NCBI GenBank assembly: GCA_016209725.1
Contig: JACQVO010000003.1
Span: 1 to 13,226 of the forward strand
DNA length: 13,226 bases
Reading direction: 5' to 3'
Source: Candidatus Methylomirabilota bacterium
Lineage (GTDB): Bacteria; Methylomirabilota; Methylomirabilia; Methylomirabilales; 2-02-FULL-66-22
Shown: positions 1-6,761 of the stretch, piece after piece
Layout of the letters: each line of letters opens with the position of its first letter
How positions within the stretch are numbered: the first letter of the stretch is position 1
The notes under the pieces: model-generated
What the model was told of the DNA's origin: nothing
The model's database searches: none
The model's input: the letters and a program-made list of their open reading frames with translations, nothing else
Made by a program: the position numbers and the translations under genes

Positions 1-218
1 CCCGGTTCAAGGTTATCGAGGAGGGGAAGGCGGTGCTGACGCCGGAACAGCGGAAGAAGCTGGTCGAGCTGGCGAAGGAGCAGCAGCCCTCAAGCCTGGG
101 ACCTGCGAAAGAGCGGCCGATGATGGGGAGCGGCGGCAGCGGCATGGTCCGCATGATGGATATGATGGATATGATGGGCTCGATGGGTGGCGTGATGGGG
201 CCGGGAGGACACCAATAG
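1..218 (+). CDS. Partial Spy/CpxP-like periplasmic protein, Met-rich C-terminus
   Basis: The reading frame is open from base 3 at the left edge to a TAG at 216-218, so only the C-terminal 71 residues are present. The fragment contains the stretch VLTPEQRKKLVEL, which resembles the 'LTPEQR' helix of Spy/CpxP/CzcE-like periplasmic metal-stress chaperones. It ends in a low-complexity Met/Gly tail (PMMGSGG, MMDMMDMMGSMGG) of the kind used to bind Cu(I) or other soft metals. The family call rests on one short motif and is tentative. The copper-related neighbours (Sco proteins, multicopper oxidase with a similar Met/Gly insert) support a role in extracytoplasmic metal handling. A GTG at 33 could be an internal start, but the frame is coding-like upstream of it, so I treat the gene as truncated by the window edge. 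Confidence 0.55.
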   Translation, partial: RFKVIEEGKAVLTPEQRKKLVELAKEQQPSSLGPAKERPMMGSGGSGMVRMMDMMDMMGSMGGVMGPGGHQ

Positions 219-273
219 CTGAAATGCCGACTCGGACCGAAAGGGACCCCTGTCTGACCCTCGACAATTCTGG

Positions 274-290
274 TGCTCCTGGTGGGAGCA
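274..290 (+). promoter_or_regulatory. Hairpin just upstream of the zinc-finger gene RBS
   Basis: A perfect 6-bp inverted repeat, TGCTCC / GGAGCA, encloses a 5-nt loop (TGGTG). It lies a few bases before the ribosome binding site GAAGGAGG at 297-304 of the gene starting at 311. No T-run follows, so it is not a classical terminator. It could be an mRNA processing or translation-modulating hairpin, or chance in GC-rich DNA. An in-frame UGA context like that of the downstream selenoprotein genes is absent here. Confidence 0.2.
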
Positions 291-310
291 GGTCTGAAGG
301 AGGATTGACG

Positions 311-541
311 ATGGTAGTGGTGACCGAGAAGTATTGCCCGATCTGCGGAAATGATGTGAACGACGACACCTTCAAGCGCTTCGGCGAGTACGCCTGTTCC
401 GAGGAACACGCGGAACAGTACGTGAAGGAAGTCCGAGCCCAGCGCAGTGCGGCGAACGCGTCCGCGGCCGTCGGGGACGATCGGCAGGCGACTCCTCAGG
501 CGAAGCAACCCTGGTGGCGTCGGAGTAGCTGCTGCGGCTGA
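311..541 (+). CDS. Small TRASH/YHS-like zinc-finger protein (short paralogue)
   Basis: A 76-residue protein starting at the ATG preceded by GAAGGAGG (297-304). It has a CPxCG knuckle (C9, C12) followed by KRFGEY and CSEEH (C29, H33), a Cys2-Cys-His metal site like those of TRASH/YHS-type treble-clef domains used in heavy-metal sensing and trafficking. The tail ends WWRRSSCCG, adding a vicinal Cys pair at the very C-terminus. A second gene at 6762-7334 has the same finger (CPFCG, LKRFGEY, CSEEH) but continues past its FWKMAACCGG into a long membrane segment. This copy therefore looks like a soluble version, cut off exactly at the CCG motif. The metal (Zn or Cu) cannot be told from sequence. 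The frame extends upstream to 224, but without an RBS there. Confidence 0.7.
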   Translation: MVVVTEKYCPICGNDVNDDTFKRFGEYACSEEHAEQYVKEVRAQRSAANASAAVGDDRQATPQAKQPWWRRSSCCG

Positions 542-575
542 AATAGCGGCGAGACCGGAGGAGCCGAGAGTCAGA

Positions 576-1160
576 ATGTCTGCGCTACGGTCCGTGGGAG
601 CAGCGGCCATGACCGACGAGAAGTTTGCAAAGCGTGCTCACGGCGGAGAGATTCCAGATCTGAATGCGACACTGTGGTCTCGGCGAGACATCTTCTCGCT
701 CGCCGGTTGGGCGGGATTCGCCGGGGTGATGGGGGCCAGCCTCCTGGCCTTCACCCGGTTCATGTTCCCCCGCGTACTCTTCGAACCCCCGGCCGTTTTC
801 CAGGCGGACAGGCCGGAGAATTTTGTCCCGGGCGTGGTTGATGAGCGGTGGAAGAAGGGCGAGCGGGTCTGGATCGTGCGAAGAGAGGACGGCAGCTTCT
901 ATGCCTTGCTGGCCATCTGCACGCATCTGGGCTGCACGCCCAACTGGTTCGCTGCCGAGAACAAATTCAAGTGCCCCTGCCACGGCAGCGGCTTCAAGCG
1001 GGACGGGACGAACTTCGAGGGGCCGGCCCCTCGGCCGTTGGATCGGATCAAGATGGCGCTGACTTCTGATGGCATCTTGCAGGTGGACAAGAGCGTGATC
1101 TTCCGCATGGCCCCCGGGAACCCCGAGGTCCAGTACCCGCAGAGCGTACTGAGGGGTTAG
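576..1160 (+). CDS. Rieske 2Fe-2S protein, membrane-anchored
   Basis: A 194-residue protein with an N-terminal membrane anchor (about residues 47-65, GWAGFAGVMGASLLAF) following a cytoplasmic segment containing WSRRDIF, which resembles a Tat-type twin-Arg region. The C-terminal Rieske domain has both cluster-binding boxes: CTHLGC at 115-120 and CPCHGSGF at 133-140, supplying the two Cys/two His ligands and the extra Cys pair that forms the disulphide in bc-complex-type Rieske proteins. It transfers electrons on the outer face of the membrane, as in quinol:cytochrome c or plastocyanin reductases. No cytochrome b gene is adjacent, so a complete bc complex is not encoded in this window. I chose ATG 576 (GGAGGAG at 557-563). 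ATG 609 is a reasonable alternative that would give 183 residues. Confidence 0.93.
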   Translation: MSALRSVGAAAMTDEKFAKRAHGGEIPDLNATLWSRRDIFSLAGWAGFAGVMGASLLAFTRFMFPRVLFEPPAVFQADRPENFVPGVVDERWKKGERVWIVRREDGSFYALLAICTHLGCTPNWFAAENKFKCPCHGSGFKRDGTNFEGPAPRPLDRIKMALTSDGILQVDKSVIFRMAPGNPEVQYPQSVLRG

Positions 1161-1164
1161 GACG

Positions 1165-1728
1165 GTGCCATTGTCTCCAGCGGCGCGGATATCCGGGAGC
1201 CTGGGAGCCATCTTGCTGGCGGTGACACTCGCCTCGGCCGTGGTAGAAGCCGGAGCGGACGATCGCTATGTGACTGCGTTGGGCATCCAGATACCGAAGG
1301 AACTTGTCGAGGCGCCGAACGTTGTCGGAACTGATCCGGATGGGAACACGATTCGCCTCCAGGACTTCCGCGGCAAGGTGGTCTTCGTGAACTTCTGGGC
1401 GACGTGGTGTATCCCGTGCCGGCTCGAGATGCCGGCCGTGGAGCGTCTTTACCAGGCATTCAAGGGGCAGGGTTTCGTCGTCCTGGCGGTGAATGTCCAG
1501 GAGGGACCTGGACCCGTCCGGGCCTTTGTCAGGGAACTGAAGCTGACGTTCCCGGTGGTCCTGGACCCGAAGGGAACGGCAGCCATGGCGTACCTGGTTC
1601 GTGGTCTGCCCGCGACCTACCTCATCGATCGCGACCAGATCATTGTGGGGCGAGCCATTGGCGCCCGGGAGTGGGACGGCAAGGAAGGGCGCGCCTATAT
1701 CCGAACGCTGCTGGCAGAGGGCCGCTGA
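1165..1728 (+). CDS. TlpA/ResA-like thioredoxin-fold protein (Cys form)
   Basis: A 187-residue secreted thioredoxin-fold protein. It starts at a GTG four bases after the Rieske stop, with the RBS (GAGGGG) overlapping that stop. Residues 1-31 form a signal peptide or anchor. The domain has the AhpC/TlpA signature DFRGKVVFVNFWATWCIPCR with catalytic Cys82 and Cys85, and a cis-Pro loop GLPATYLID at Pro149. Proteins of this class reduce disulphides outside the cytoplasm, for example in apocytochrome c or Cu-A site maturation. The adjacent Rieske protein and the CcdA/DsbD-like gene downstream fit this, CcdA being the usual electron donor. It is the ordinary Cys counterpart of the UxxC protein at 8014-8634, which makes the Cys-to-Sec replacement there easy to see. 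Confidence 0.93.
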   Translation: MPLSPAARISGSLGAILLAVTLASAVVEAGADDRYVTALGIQIPKELVEAPNVVGTDPDGNTIRLQDFRGKVVFVNFWATWCIPCRLEMPAVERLYQAFKGQGFVVLAVNVQEGPGPVRAFVRELKLTFPVVLDPKGTAAMAYLVRGLPATYLIDRDQIIVGRAIGAREWDGKEGRAYIRTLLAEGR

Positions 1729-1758
1729 GGTCTTCGCGGAGGGATGTGAACAGAAACG

Positions 1759-1993
1759 ATGTGGTGCCACCTCGTTTTCCTGACGCCGCTATTCGGCTTG
1801 ATCCTTTTCTGGGTGTTCCCATGGCCCATCGCGGTGGGTCTGTATTTGGTGCTCCTGGTTGTCTCGAGCGGGGTCTACGTTGTGACGTACCGGGCCATGC
1901 GGCTGCCCGTCTCCACCGGCGCTACGGGGATGATCGGTCTACGCGGTCAGGTAGTGTGCGGCATTGAGTCTCGGGGGACCGTGCGAATTTATA
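1759..1993 (+). pseudogene. Truncated NfeD-like membrane protein fragment
   Basis: The first ~78 residues from ATG 1759 look like a small NfeD-like membrane protein: MWCHLVF, two hydrophobic helices (about 6-45, LTPLFGLILFWVFPW and VGLYLVLLVVSSGVYVV), then RAMRLPVSTGATGMIGLRGQVV and RGTVRIYNEL, which matches the start of the NfeD OB-fold (G..G.V...G.VRV.GE). The expected remainder of the OB domain is missing. The frame stays open to 2745, but beyond ~1993 it lies out of frame over the next two genes and shows no protein-like character. The start of the CcdA/DsbD-like gene (ATG 1994) follows directly. I infer a truncation or fusion at about 1990. An RBS-like GGAGGGA lies at 1738-1744, somewhat far from the ATG. 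It could still make a short chimaeric product. Confidence 0.5.
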
Positions 1994-2587
1994 ATGAGCT
2001 CGCTTATGGCCTCCTGGTACCTGCACCTGAGCCAACTGAGCGCCTGGCTCGGTGGTCCAGTGAACTCACTGGCGGATCGGGTCGATGTCCCGATGGTCTC
2101 GGTCTTCCTGTTCGGCCTCATCGGGGCCGTAGCGCCGTGCCAGCTCACCACGAACCTGACTGCCATGGCCTTCGTTTCCCGGCAGACCGATACTGGCGCG
2201 ACACCGTTGCGACTCGCGGTGGCTTACACCGCAGGAAAGGCGGTGGTCTACACCTCGGTTGGCAGCCTGATCATACTCCTGGGTTTCCGACTAGACTCGG
2301 CCGCAATGCCGGTGGTCGTTGCTGCTCGCCGCACCCTGGGTCCTTTACTTATCCTGACGATCCCGTTGGGTCTGCGGTCGCCCATCGGGTGGAGCTATCC
2401 GGCGTTTTTCGCCCTCGGCACGGCGGCGCCTCTCTTGGCCCTTTCAGGCGTGACCGCAATCGGCGGACGGGCGATTGCCGGATCGAAGCCCCGCGTCATG
2501 CAGTTTGGGCGGATGGCCAACCGGATCGCAGGGGCTGTCTTCATCCTCGCGGGGGTCAACGACACGCTGACCTACTGGGCACTGTAA
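1994..2587 (+). CDS. CcdA/DsbD-like transmembrane thiol transporter, internally deleted
   Basis: A 197-residue membrane protein of the cytochrome c biogenesis transmembrane (CcdA/DsbD-type) superfamily. Diagnostic parts are FGLIGAVAPCQLTTNL (APCQL at 47-51, one of the redox Cys motifs), GKAVVYTSVG, and the C-terminal RIAGAVFILAGVNDTLTYW typical of this subfamily. Members I know are about 240-260 residues and carry a second Cys motif of the form FCPTLF in a later helix. Here LGPLLILT (115-122) runs straight into IPLGLRSPIGWSYPAFFALGT (123 on), so about 60 residues, including that second Cys motif, appear to be missing at about base 2357-2362 without loss of frame. The family moves reducing equivalents across the membrane to TlpA-like proteins such as the upstream 1165-1728 product. 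With one Cys motif gone, activity is doubtful. A TTG or other start before 1994 is possible. Confidence 0.8.
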   Translation: MSSLMASWYLHLSQLSAWLGGPVNSLADRVDVPMVSVFLFGLIGAVAPCQLTTNLTAMAFVSRQTDTGATPLRLAVAYTAGKAVVYTSVGSLIILLGFRLDSAAMPVVVAARRTLGPLLILTIPLGLRSPIGWSYPAFFALGTAAPLLALSGVTAIGGRAIAGSKPRVMQFGRMANRIAGAVFILAGVNDTLTYWAL

Positions 2588-2600
2588 GAGGAGCAAACTT

Positions 2601-3434
2601 ATGGCAACGTTGCCACCTCACGACACATCCAACACTCCCGCCGTGCCTCCCGCGATCTCGACCACACCGACACGTTGGTCACCTGGCCAGACGCTCCGTA
2701 CCGGCATTTGGGCCGCGGTCATTCTTCTGGCAGTCGCAGCCCTGATCATCACATTGCAGGAGCACCCAGGCGGCATGCGCGAACCCTTCCAGGCCTGGTA
2801 CGGCAACTGGCGCTCCATGGCTCTGGCGAGCCTATTGTTCCTCGCCTTCCTCTTCGGGTTCACCACTCCCAGGCGGCGCTCCGAGTGGCGAAACGCCGGC
2901 CTGACGTCGGCGTTCTTCATCAGCCTCTTCACCGAGATGTTCGGCATCCCCTTGACGATCTATCTGCTGGCGCCGGCTCTCGGGCTCCCGGCCTCGGCGT
3001 TTGGCCTGCAGGAGAGCCACCTGTGGGCCTATCTTCTTTCCCGCACGGGGCTTATCAGCCTGGGCCGAGGCGTGTATTCGGTCATGGCCCTGAGCGTGGC
3101 CCTCATTGGACTGGGCGTGGTTCTCCTGGCCACTGGCTGGCGGCAGGTCCACGCGGGCAAGGGTCAACTGGTCACCACCGGGATCTATGGCTACCTGCGC
3201 CACCCGCAGTATTCGGGGCTCATCCTGGTGATCCTGGGTTTCAACATCCAGTGGCCGACCCTCCTGACGCTGGCCATGGCCCCGGTCCTCATCGTGATGT
3301 ACGTCCGCCTGTCCCGGCAGGAGGATCGCGGCCTCGAGAGAGAGTTTGGCGAGCCGTACCGCGCGTACGCCCGCGGGACCAACGCTTTCATCCCGGGGAA
3401 ATGGCAGAGGAAGGCCATCCGAGAGCTGACATGA
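2601..3434 (+). CDS. Isoprenylcysteine carboxyl methyltransferase-like membrane protein
   Basis: A 277-residue integral membrane protein with RBS GAGGAG at 2588-2593. Hydrophobic helices are visible at about 35-52, 72-88, 103-125, 158-178 and 204-235. The C-terminal half carries the ICMT/PEMT family signature: LVTTGIYGYLRHPQYSG (190-206) with the SAM-binding HPxY, then EDRGLEREFGEPYRAYARGT (241-260). Members methylate isoprenylcysteine, phospholipids or other membrane substrates in eukaryotes. Bacterial ones are mostly uncharacterised, so the substrate here is unknown. The N-terminal region (1-30) is Pro/Thr-rich and cytoplasmic-looking. The stop overlaps the next start (ACATGA, ATG at 3431), implying translational coupling to the Sco gene. 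Similar methyltransferases do occur near metal-resistance genes, but that is only a contextual hint. Confidence 0.85.
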   Translation: MATLPPHDTSNTPAVPPAISTTPTRWSPGQTLRTGIWAAVILLAVAALIITLQEHPGGMREPFQAWYGNWRSMALASLLFLAFLFGFTTPRRRSEWRNAGLTSAFFISLFTEMFGIPLTIYLLAPALGLPASAFGLQESHLWAYLLSRTGLISLGRGVYSVMALSVALIGLGVVLLATGWRQVHAGKGQLVTTGIYGYLRHPQYSGLILVILGFNIQWPTLLTLAMAPVLIVMYVRLSRQEDRGLEREFGEPYRAYARGTNAFIPGKWQRKAIRELT

Positions 3435-4252
3435 TGGAGACCGCTTTCAGCCGCCAGCACCTCGGCGTGGGCCTGCTGACCGTTGCCCTGGCCGGCGTCC
3501 TCGGCGTCGCCGTGTGGACCTGGCAAGGCGCGTGGCGCGGTCAGGGGAGCCAGGACGACCGTCCGCTCGAGGGGCTGAGGATCTTCGGAACGGTCCCGGA
3601 CTTCTCGCTTATCGAGCGCAGCGGACGGCGGATCACGCTGGCAGAGCTTCGCGGAAGAGTCTGGATCGCGAATTTCATCTACACCCACTGTACCGACACG
3701 TGCCCTCTCCAGAGTGCCCGGATGGCCCGTCTGCAGGCAGATTTCTCCCCCGAACTCGATGTTCGCCTGGTCTCGATCACGGTTGACCCGGAGCAGGACA
3801 CGCCGGCGGTCCTCGTCGAATACGCGAACCGCTTCGGAGCAGACCGGGACCGCTGGCTCTTCCTGACGGGAGAGAAGAAGGCCATCTACACCCTGGCGCT
3901 GGAGGGATTTCGCCTGAGCGTGGCCGATCCAGGTGAGACGGTCCAGCCTCCTCCGGGAGGGCCAGCTCCCACAGGCCGCTCCGACGCCCGGCAGGGGCAA
4001 TCGTCGATCCCCCGGCGTGCGCCCGGGCGCGTGGAGGCGCGAATCCTGTCTGACGCCGCAATCTGGCTGGTCAGCCCCGTCGTGGCCTTCGCCCATCCCG
4101 GGCACCCGGGCAAACCATTCATCCACAGCTCGCGCTTCGCCCTGGTGGATCGCCAGGCACGGATTCGAGGCTACTACCACAGCGATGATGAAGAGGCCCT
4201 CGGGCGACTGCGCCGGGACGCGCAGGCCCTGCTCCGGGAGAATCGACCGTGA
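3431..4252 (+). CDS. Sco1/SenC copper chaperone (copy 1, long loop)
   Basis: A 273-residue protein with an N-terminal membrane anchor (about 10-29) and a thioredoxin-like SCO domain. Key features are FGTVPDFSLIERSGRRITL, NFIYTHCTDTCPLQ with the copper-binding CxxxC (Cys87, Cys91), the VSITVDPEQDTP motif, and the distal ligand His232 in FIHSSRFALVD. Sco proteins deliver copper or reduce thiols at the Cu-A site of cytochrome oxidase. The second Sco gene (8704-9456) is clearly homologous throughout. This copy differs by a longer Pro/Arg-rich loop before His232 (about residues 176-215, containing PPPGGPAPTG and a hydrophobic SDAAIWLVSPVVAFAHPG), roughly 30-35 residues more than copy 2. The start overlaps the methyltransferase stop. 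The TGA stop overlaps the GTG start of the multicopper oxidase (GTGA), so three genes appear translationally coupled. Confidence 0.93.
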   Translation: MMETAFSRQHLGVGLLTVALAGVLGVAVWTWQGAWRGQGSQDDRPLEGLRIFGTVPDFSLIERSGRRITLAELRGRVWIANFIYTHCTDTCPLQSARMARLQADFSPELDVRLVSITVDPEQDTPAVLVEYANRFGADRDRWLFLTGEKKAIYTLALEGFRLSVADPGETVQPPPGGPAPTGRSDARQGQSSIPRRAPGRVEARILSDAAIWLVSPVVAFAHPGHPGKPFIHSSRFALVDRQARIRGYYHSDDEEALGRLRRDAQALLRENRP

Positions 4253-5733
4253 CCTCTCGAACCATTCCTGAGTCGAATCGCCGGGAGTTCCTGCGAGCCG
4301 CCGGCCTGGCCGCCGCGGGAATCGCGCTAGGGGGGAGTAGTCTCCTTGTGCCCCGACGGGCGGCGGGCGCCAGCGGCGTTCGCGAGATCGAGATTGTCGC
4401 CAGGGAGACGCGGTGGGAGTTGGCCCCGGGTAAGGTAATTAGGGCCATGACGTACAACGGTCAGGTCCCCGGGCCGACAATCCGCCTCCGCGAAGGGGAG
4501 CGGGTGCGGATCACGCTCAAGAACGAGCTGGCGGAGCCGACTACCATCCACTGGCACGGGGTGGACGTGCCCAACCCCATGGACGGCGTGCCCGGGATCA
4601 CGCAGAAGCCGGTTCAGCCCGGCGAGACCTTTGTGTATGAATTCGAGGCCCGCCCGCCCGGCACTCGCTGGTACCACACGCACTTTGCCGAGCACAGACA
4701 GATAGACCTTGGTCTGGCGGCACCCTTGATGATCGAGCCTGCAGTTCCTGATCCCTTTGGGTCCGACCGAGAGTACACCCTCGTCTTGGACGACTGGGCC
4801 ACTGGGACGGGCCGCCCGCTTCCGAGCACCCGCGAGGGGACAGCGGGTGCGCGCGGCTCCATGGGTGGAATGATGGGTGGAATGGGCCGCATGATGGGTG
4901 GTGGCATGATGGGCATGGGCGGCCAGACACCTGCCTACGACACGATGACCATCAACGGCAAGGCCTACCCCGCCACGGAACCGCTCCACGTGAGGAAGGG
5001 GGAGCGGGTCCGCCTGCGCCTCATCAACGCGAGCGCCGACCACACCCACGTGATCCGCCTGGCAGGCCATCGGCTGAAGGTGACCCACACGGACGGGAAC
5101 CCGCTGGTGCAGCCGGTGGAGGTGGATGCCGTGCCCATCGCCCCGAGCGAGCGGTACGATGTCTTCTTTGTGGCGGACCACCCCGGGGCGTGGTTTCTCT
5201 ATTGCGCCGAGGAGGGCCATCCGGGTGCTGGGGAGCAGGTGGCAGTTGTCTACGAGGGCCATGAGGGCAAGACCCCAGAGGCACCCATCGAGGGCATCAC
5301 CGACCTGAGCCTCTGGCGGTACGGTCTTGGACGCGGCCGCGACGTGTTGCACGCTGCCTCCGGCCATGAGCAGACGTTCGACCTCACCCTCAGTGGCGGG
5401 ATGATGGGCTCCGACGTGTGGACAATCAACGGCAAGCGATATCCGAACACGGACCCCTTGCGCCTCCGGAAGGGCGATCGGGTCCGCGTGCGCTTCAACA
5501 ACATGAGCATGGAGGCGCACCCCATGCACCTCCACGGGCAGTCATTCAAGGTCTTGGCCGTGAATGGCCGGCGCCTGCGCCAGCCCATCGTGAAGGACAG
5601 CGTGGACGTGGATGCGCACATGGGCTCCGTGGATATCGAGTTCACCGCCCACAACCCGGGTGACTGGTTCTTCCACTGCCACAAACCCATGCACATGGAG
5701 GGCGGGATGATCACGCTGGCAAAGATCGCGTAA
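4249..5733 (+). CDS. Tat-exported multicopper oxidase with Met-rich insert
   Basis: A 494-residue three-domain multicopper oxidase. The N-terminus has a Tat signal (RREFLRAAGLAAAGIALGG). All four copper-binding clusters are visible: HWHG (H101, H103), WYHTH (H143, H145), HPMHLHG (H424, H427, H429) and HCHKPMHM (H476, C477, H478, H482, with a Met for type-1 copper). The proteins oxidise Cu(I), other metals or phenols with reduction of O2 to water in the periplasm. An insert of Met/Gly repeats (about residues 205-225: MGGMMGG, GRMMGGGMMGM) lies between domains 1 and 2. It resembles the Met-rich element of CueO-like cuprous oxidases or CopA. A further GGMMGSD occurs near residue 383. The gene starts at GTG 4249, overlapping the Sco stop. 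A CueO/CopA/CumA assignment cannot be fixed from this alone. The Met-rich region and Sco partner favour cuprous oxidase activity. Confidence 0.94.
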   Translation: MTSRTIPESNRREFLRAAGLAAAGIALGGSSLLVPRRAAGASGVREIEIVARETRWELAPGKVIRAMTYNGQVPGPTIRLREGERVRITLKNELAEPTTIHWHGVDVPNPMDGVPGITQKPVQPGETFVYEFEARPPGTRWYHTHFAEHRQIDLGLAAPLMIEPAVPDPFGSDREYTLVLDDWATGTGRPLPSTREGTAGARGSMGGMMGGMGRMMGGGMMGMGGQTPAYDTMTINGKAYPATEPLHVRKGERVRLRLINASADHTHVIRLAGHRLKVTHTDGNPLVQPVEVDAVPIAPSERYDVFFVADHPGAWFLYCAEEGHPGAGEQVAVVYEGHEGKTPEAPIEGITDLSLWRYGLGRGRDVLHAASGHEQTFDLTLSGGMMGSDVWTINGKRYPNTDPLRLRKGDRVRVRFNNMSMEAHPMHLHGQSFKVLAVNGRRLRQPIVKDSVDVDAHMGSVDIEFTAHNPGDWFFHCHKPMHMEGGMITLAKIA

Positions 5734-5782
5734 TTACTCCCGGCTCCGTAGCGGCCAATCCTTCACTGAACAAGGAGGATAC

Positions 5783-6733
5783 ATGAGAACCATCCAACGA
5801 AGAGTCACCGGTTTACGCCCCCCGATTCGTACGGCATTGATCCAGCCCCGCTGGTCCCGCGTCGTACTGATCGCGGGGTTGGCCACGGCGATTGCCTTGT
5901 CCCTCGCGGCACTCGGGGAGACGGCCGGGCCACAGCCAGACATCGGCCATCTCCACGCCCTCCTGGTCAGCCCGACTGACGGCAGCTTGTGGATCGGGAC
6001 GCATAACGGCCTGTACCAGAGCAGCGACGAGGGGAGAACCTGGCAACGAGTGAAAATTCCCGCTGAACTGGCTGCCATGGATTTCATGAGCTTCGCCCAA
6101 GACCCGATCAATCCCAAGGTCCTCTACGTGGGTACCCACAATCGAGGCGTCGTGCGGACTATGGACGGCGGCGAGACCTGGGGTTCTTTCAGCACCGGCC
6201 TCGGTGGGCCGGATGTTCACGCGTTGGCTGTGGACGGGTACAACGCGGCCCAGCCGAGGCGGCTCTATGCCTTCGTGATGGATAAGGGCCTCTACCGGAT
6301 CCTCGGAGATCTGACGGAATGGAAGCGCGTAGATGACGGACCCAGCAACCCGGATGTCCGCGCCCTCCAGGCGGTGAACATCCCAACAGGAATGGGTGGC
6401 ATCTTCCTTTACGCTGCCACGAGCGAGGGGATCTTCCGCGGCCCGGACTGCTTCTGAGGCTGGAAACAGGTGGGCGGTCTGCCCACCAGCAAGACGGTGT
6501 ATGCCTTTGCCGCCAGCCTCACCAACCCGAAGATCATGTTCGCCGGCCTGCGGGAGGGGGCGTTCAAGAGCACAGATGGCGGGGAGAGCTGGAAGACACT
6601 GAACACGGCGCCGAAGGATGTCGCCGCGATTGCCATCCACCCGACGAAGTCCGAGGTGGTATTCCTCGGAACGGCTCCCGGAAAGATCTTCAAGAGCACA
6701 GACGGCGGCCAGACCTGGCGCCGCCAGAACTGA
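5783..6733 (+). CDS. Asp-box beta-propeller (BNR/sortilin-like) predicted selenoprotein, CxU motif
   Basis: Read through the in-frame TGA at 6455-6457, this is a 316-residue secreted beta-propeller. The start has a strong RBS (AAGGAGG, 5772-5778), and a hydrophobic signal/anchor spans about 27-44. Asp-box repeats occur at 80-87 (SSDEGRTW), 126-133 (TMDGGETW), 263-270 (STDGGESW) and 305-312 (STDGGQTW). Another lies at 220-227, where the turn reads GPDC-F-U-GW: the UGA codon is residue 225, two after Cys223. The repeat pattern on both sides of the TGA is in one frame, so this is not two genes. A hairpin at 6469-6487 begins 11 nt after the UGA and carries the loop GGUCU, as in the E. coli fdhF SECIS. 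I read UGA as selenocysteine. Asp-box proteins are usually structural or glycosidase-like, so a CxU redox site in the turn is unusual. The alternative, a pseudogene with a nonsense mutation, is less likely given three similar neighbours. Confidence 0.8.
6469..6487 (+). promoter_or_regulatory. Candidate bacterial SECIS for UGA at 6455
   Basis: A perfect 7-bp stem GGTGGGC (6469-6475) / GCCCACC (6481-6487) encloses the loop GGTCT (6476-6480). It starts 11 nt after the UGA. As I recall it, the E. coli fdhF SECIS also starts 11 nt after its UGA and has the apical loop AGGUCU, in which the G and U contact SelB. The GGU of this loop falls at +19 to +21 after the UGA, as in fdhF. The fdhF stem has a bulged U that is absent here. 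GCTGG / CCAGC flanks offer an alternative outer pairing. Confidence 0.7.
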
Positions 6734-6761
6734 GCCGCATGCCTCAAGAGGAGGAATGGTC

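Noticed and set aside
255..290. TGA at 255 followed by the hairpin 274-290 as another Sec site
   Set aside because: The frame of that TGA follows directly after the stop of the first gene and has no start, no Cys motif and soon another stop.
2001..2745. Continuation of the 1759 frame as a 328-residue protein
   Set aside because: Beyond about 1993 it overlaps, in another frame, the CcdA/DsbD-like and methyltransferase genes, which have clear family motifs. The 1759-frame translation there is Arg/His/Pro-rich shadow sequence.
3191..4180. Long - strand open frame opposite the methyltransferase end and Sco copy 1
   Set aside because: It is antisense to two well-supported genes and has no recognisable motif or RBS.
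4327..5535. Long open frame on the - strand opposite the multicopper oxidase
   Set aside because: It is the GC-rich antisense shadow of a gene with all four copper-binding motifs. Its translation is His/Arg/Pro-rich with no domain.
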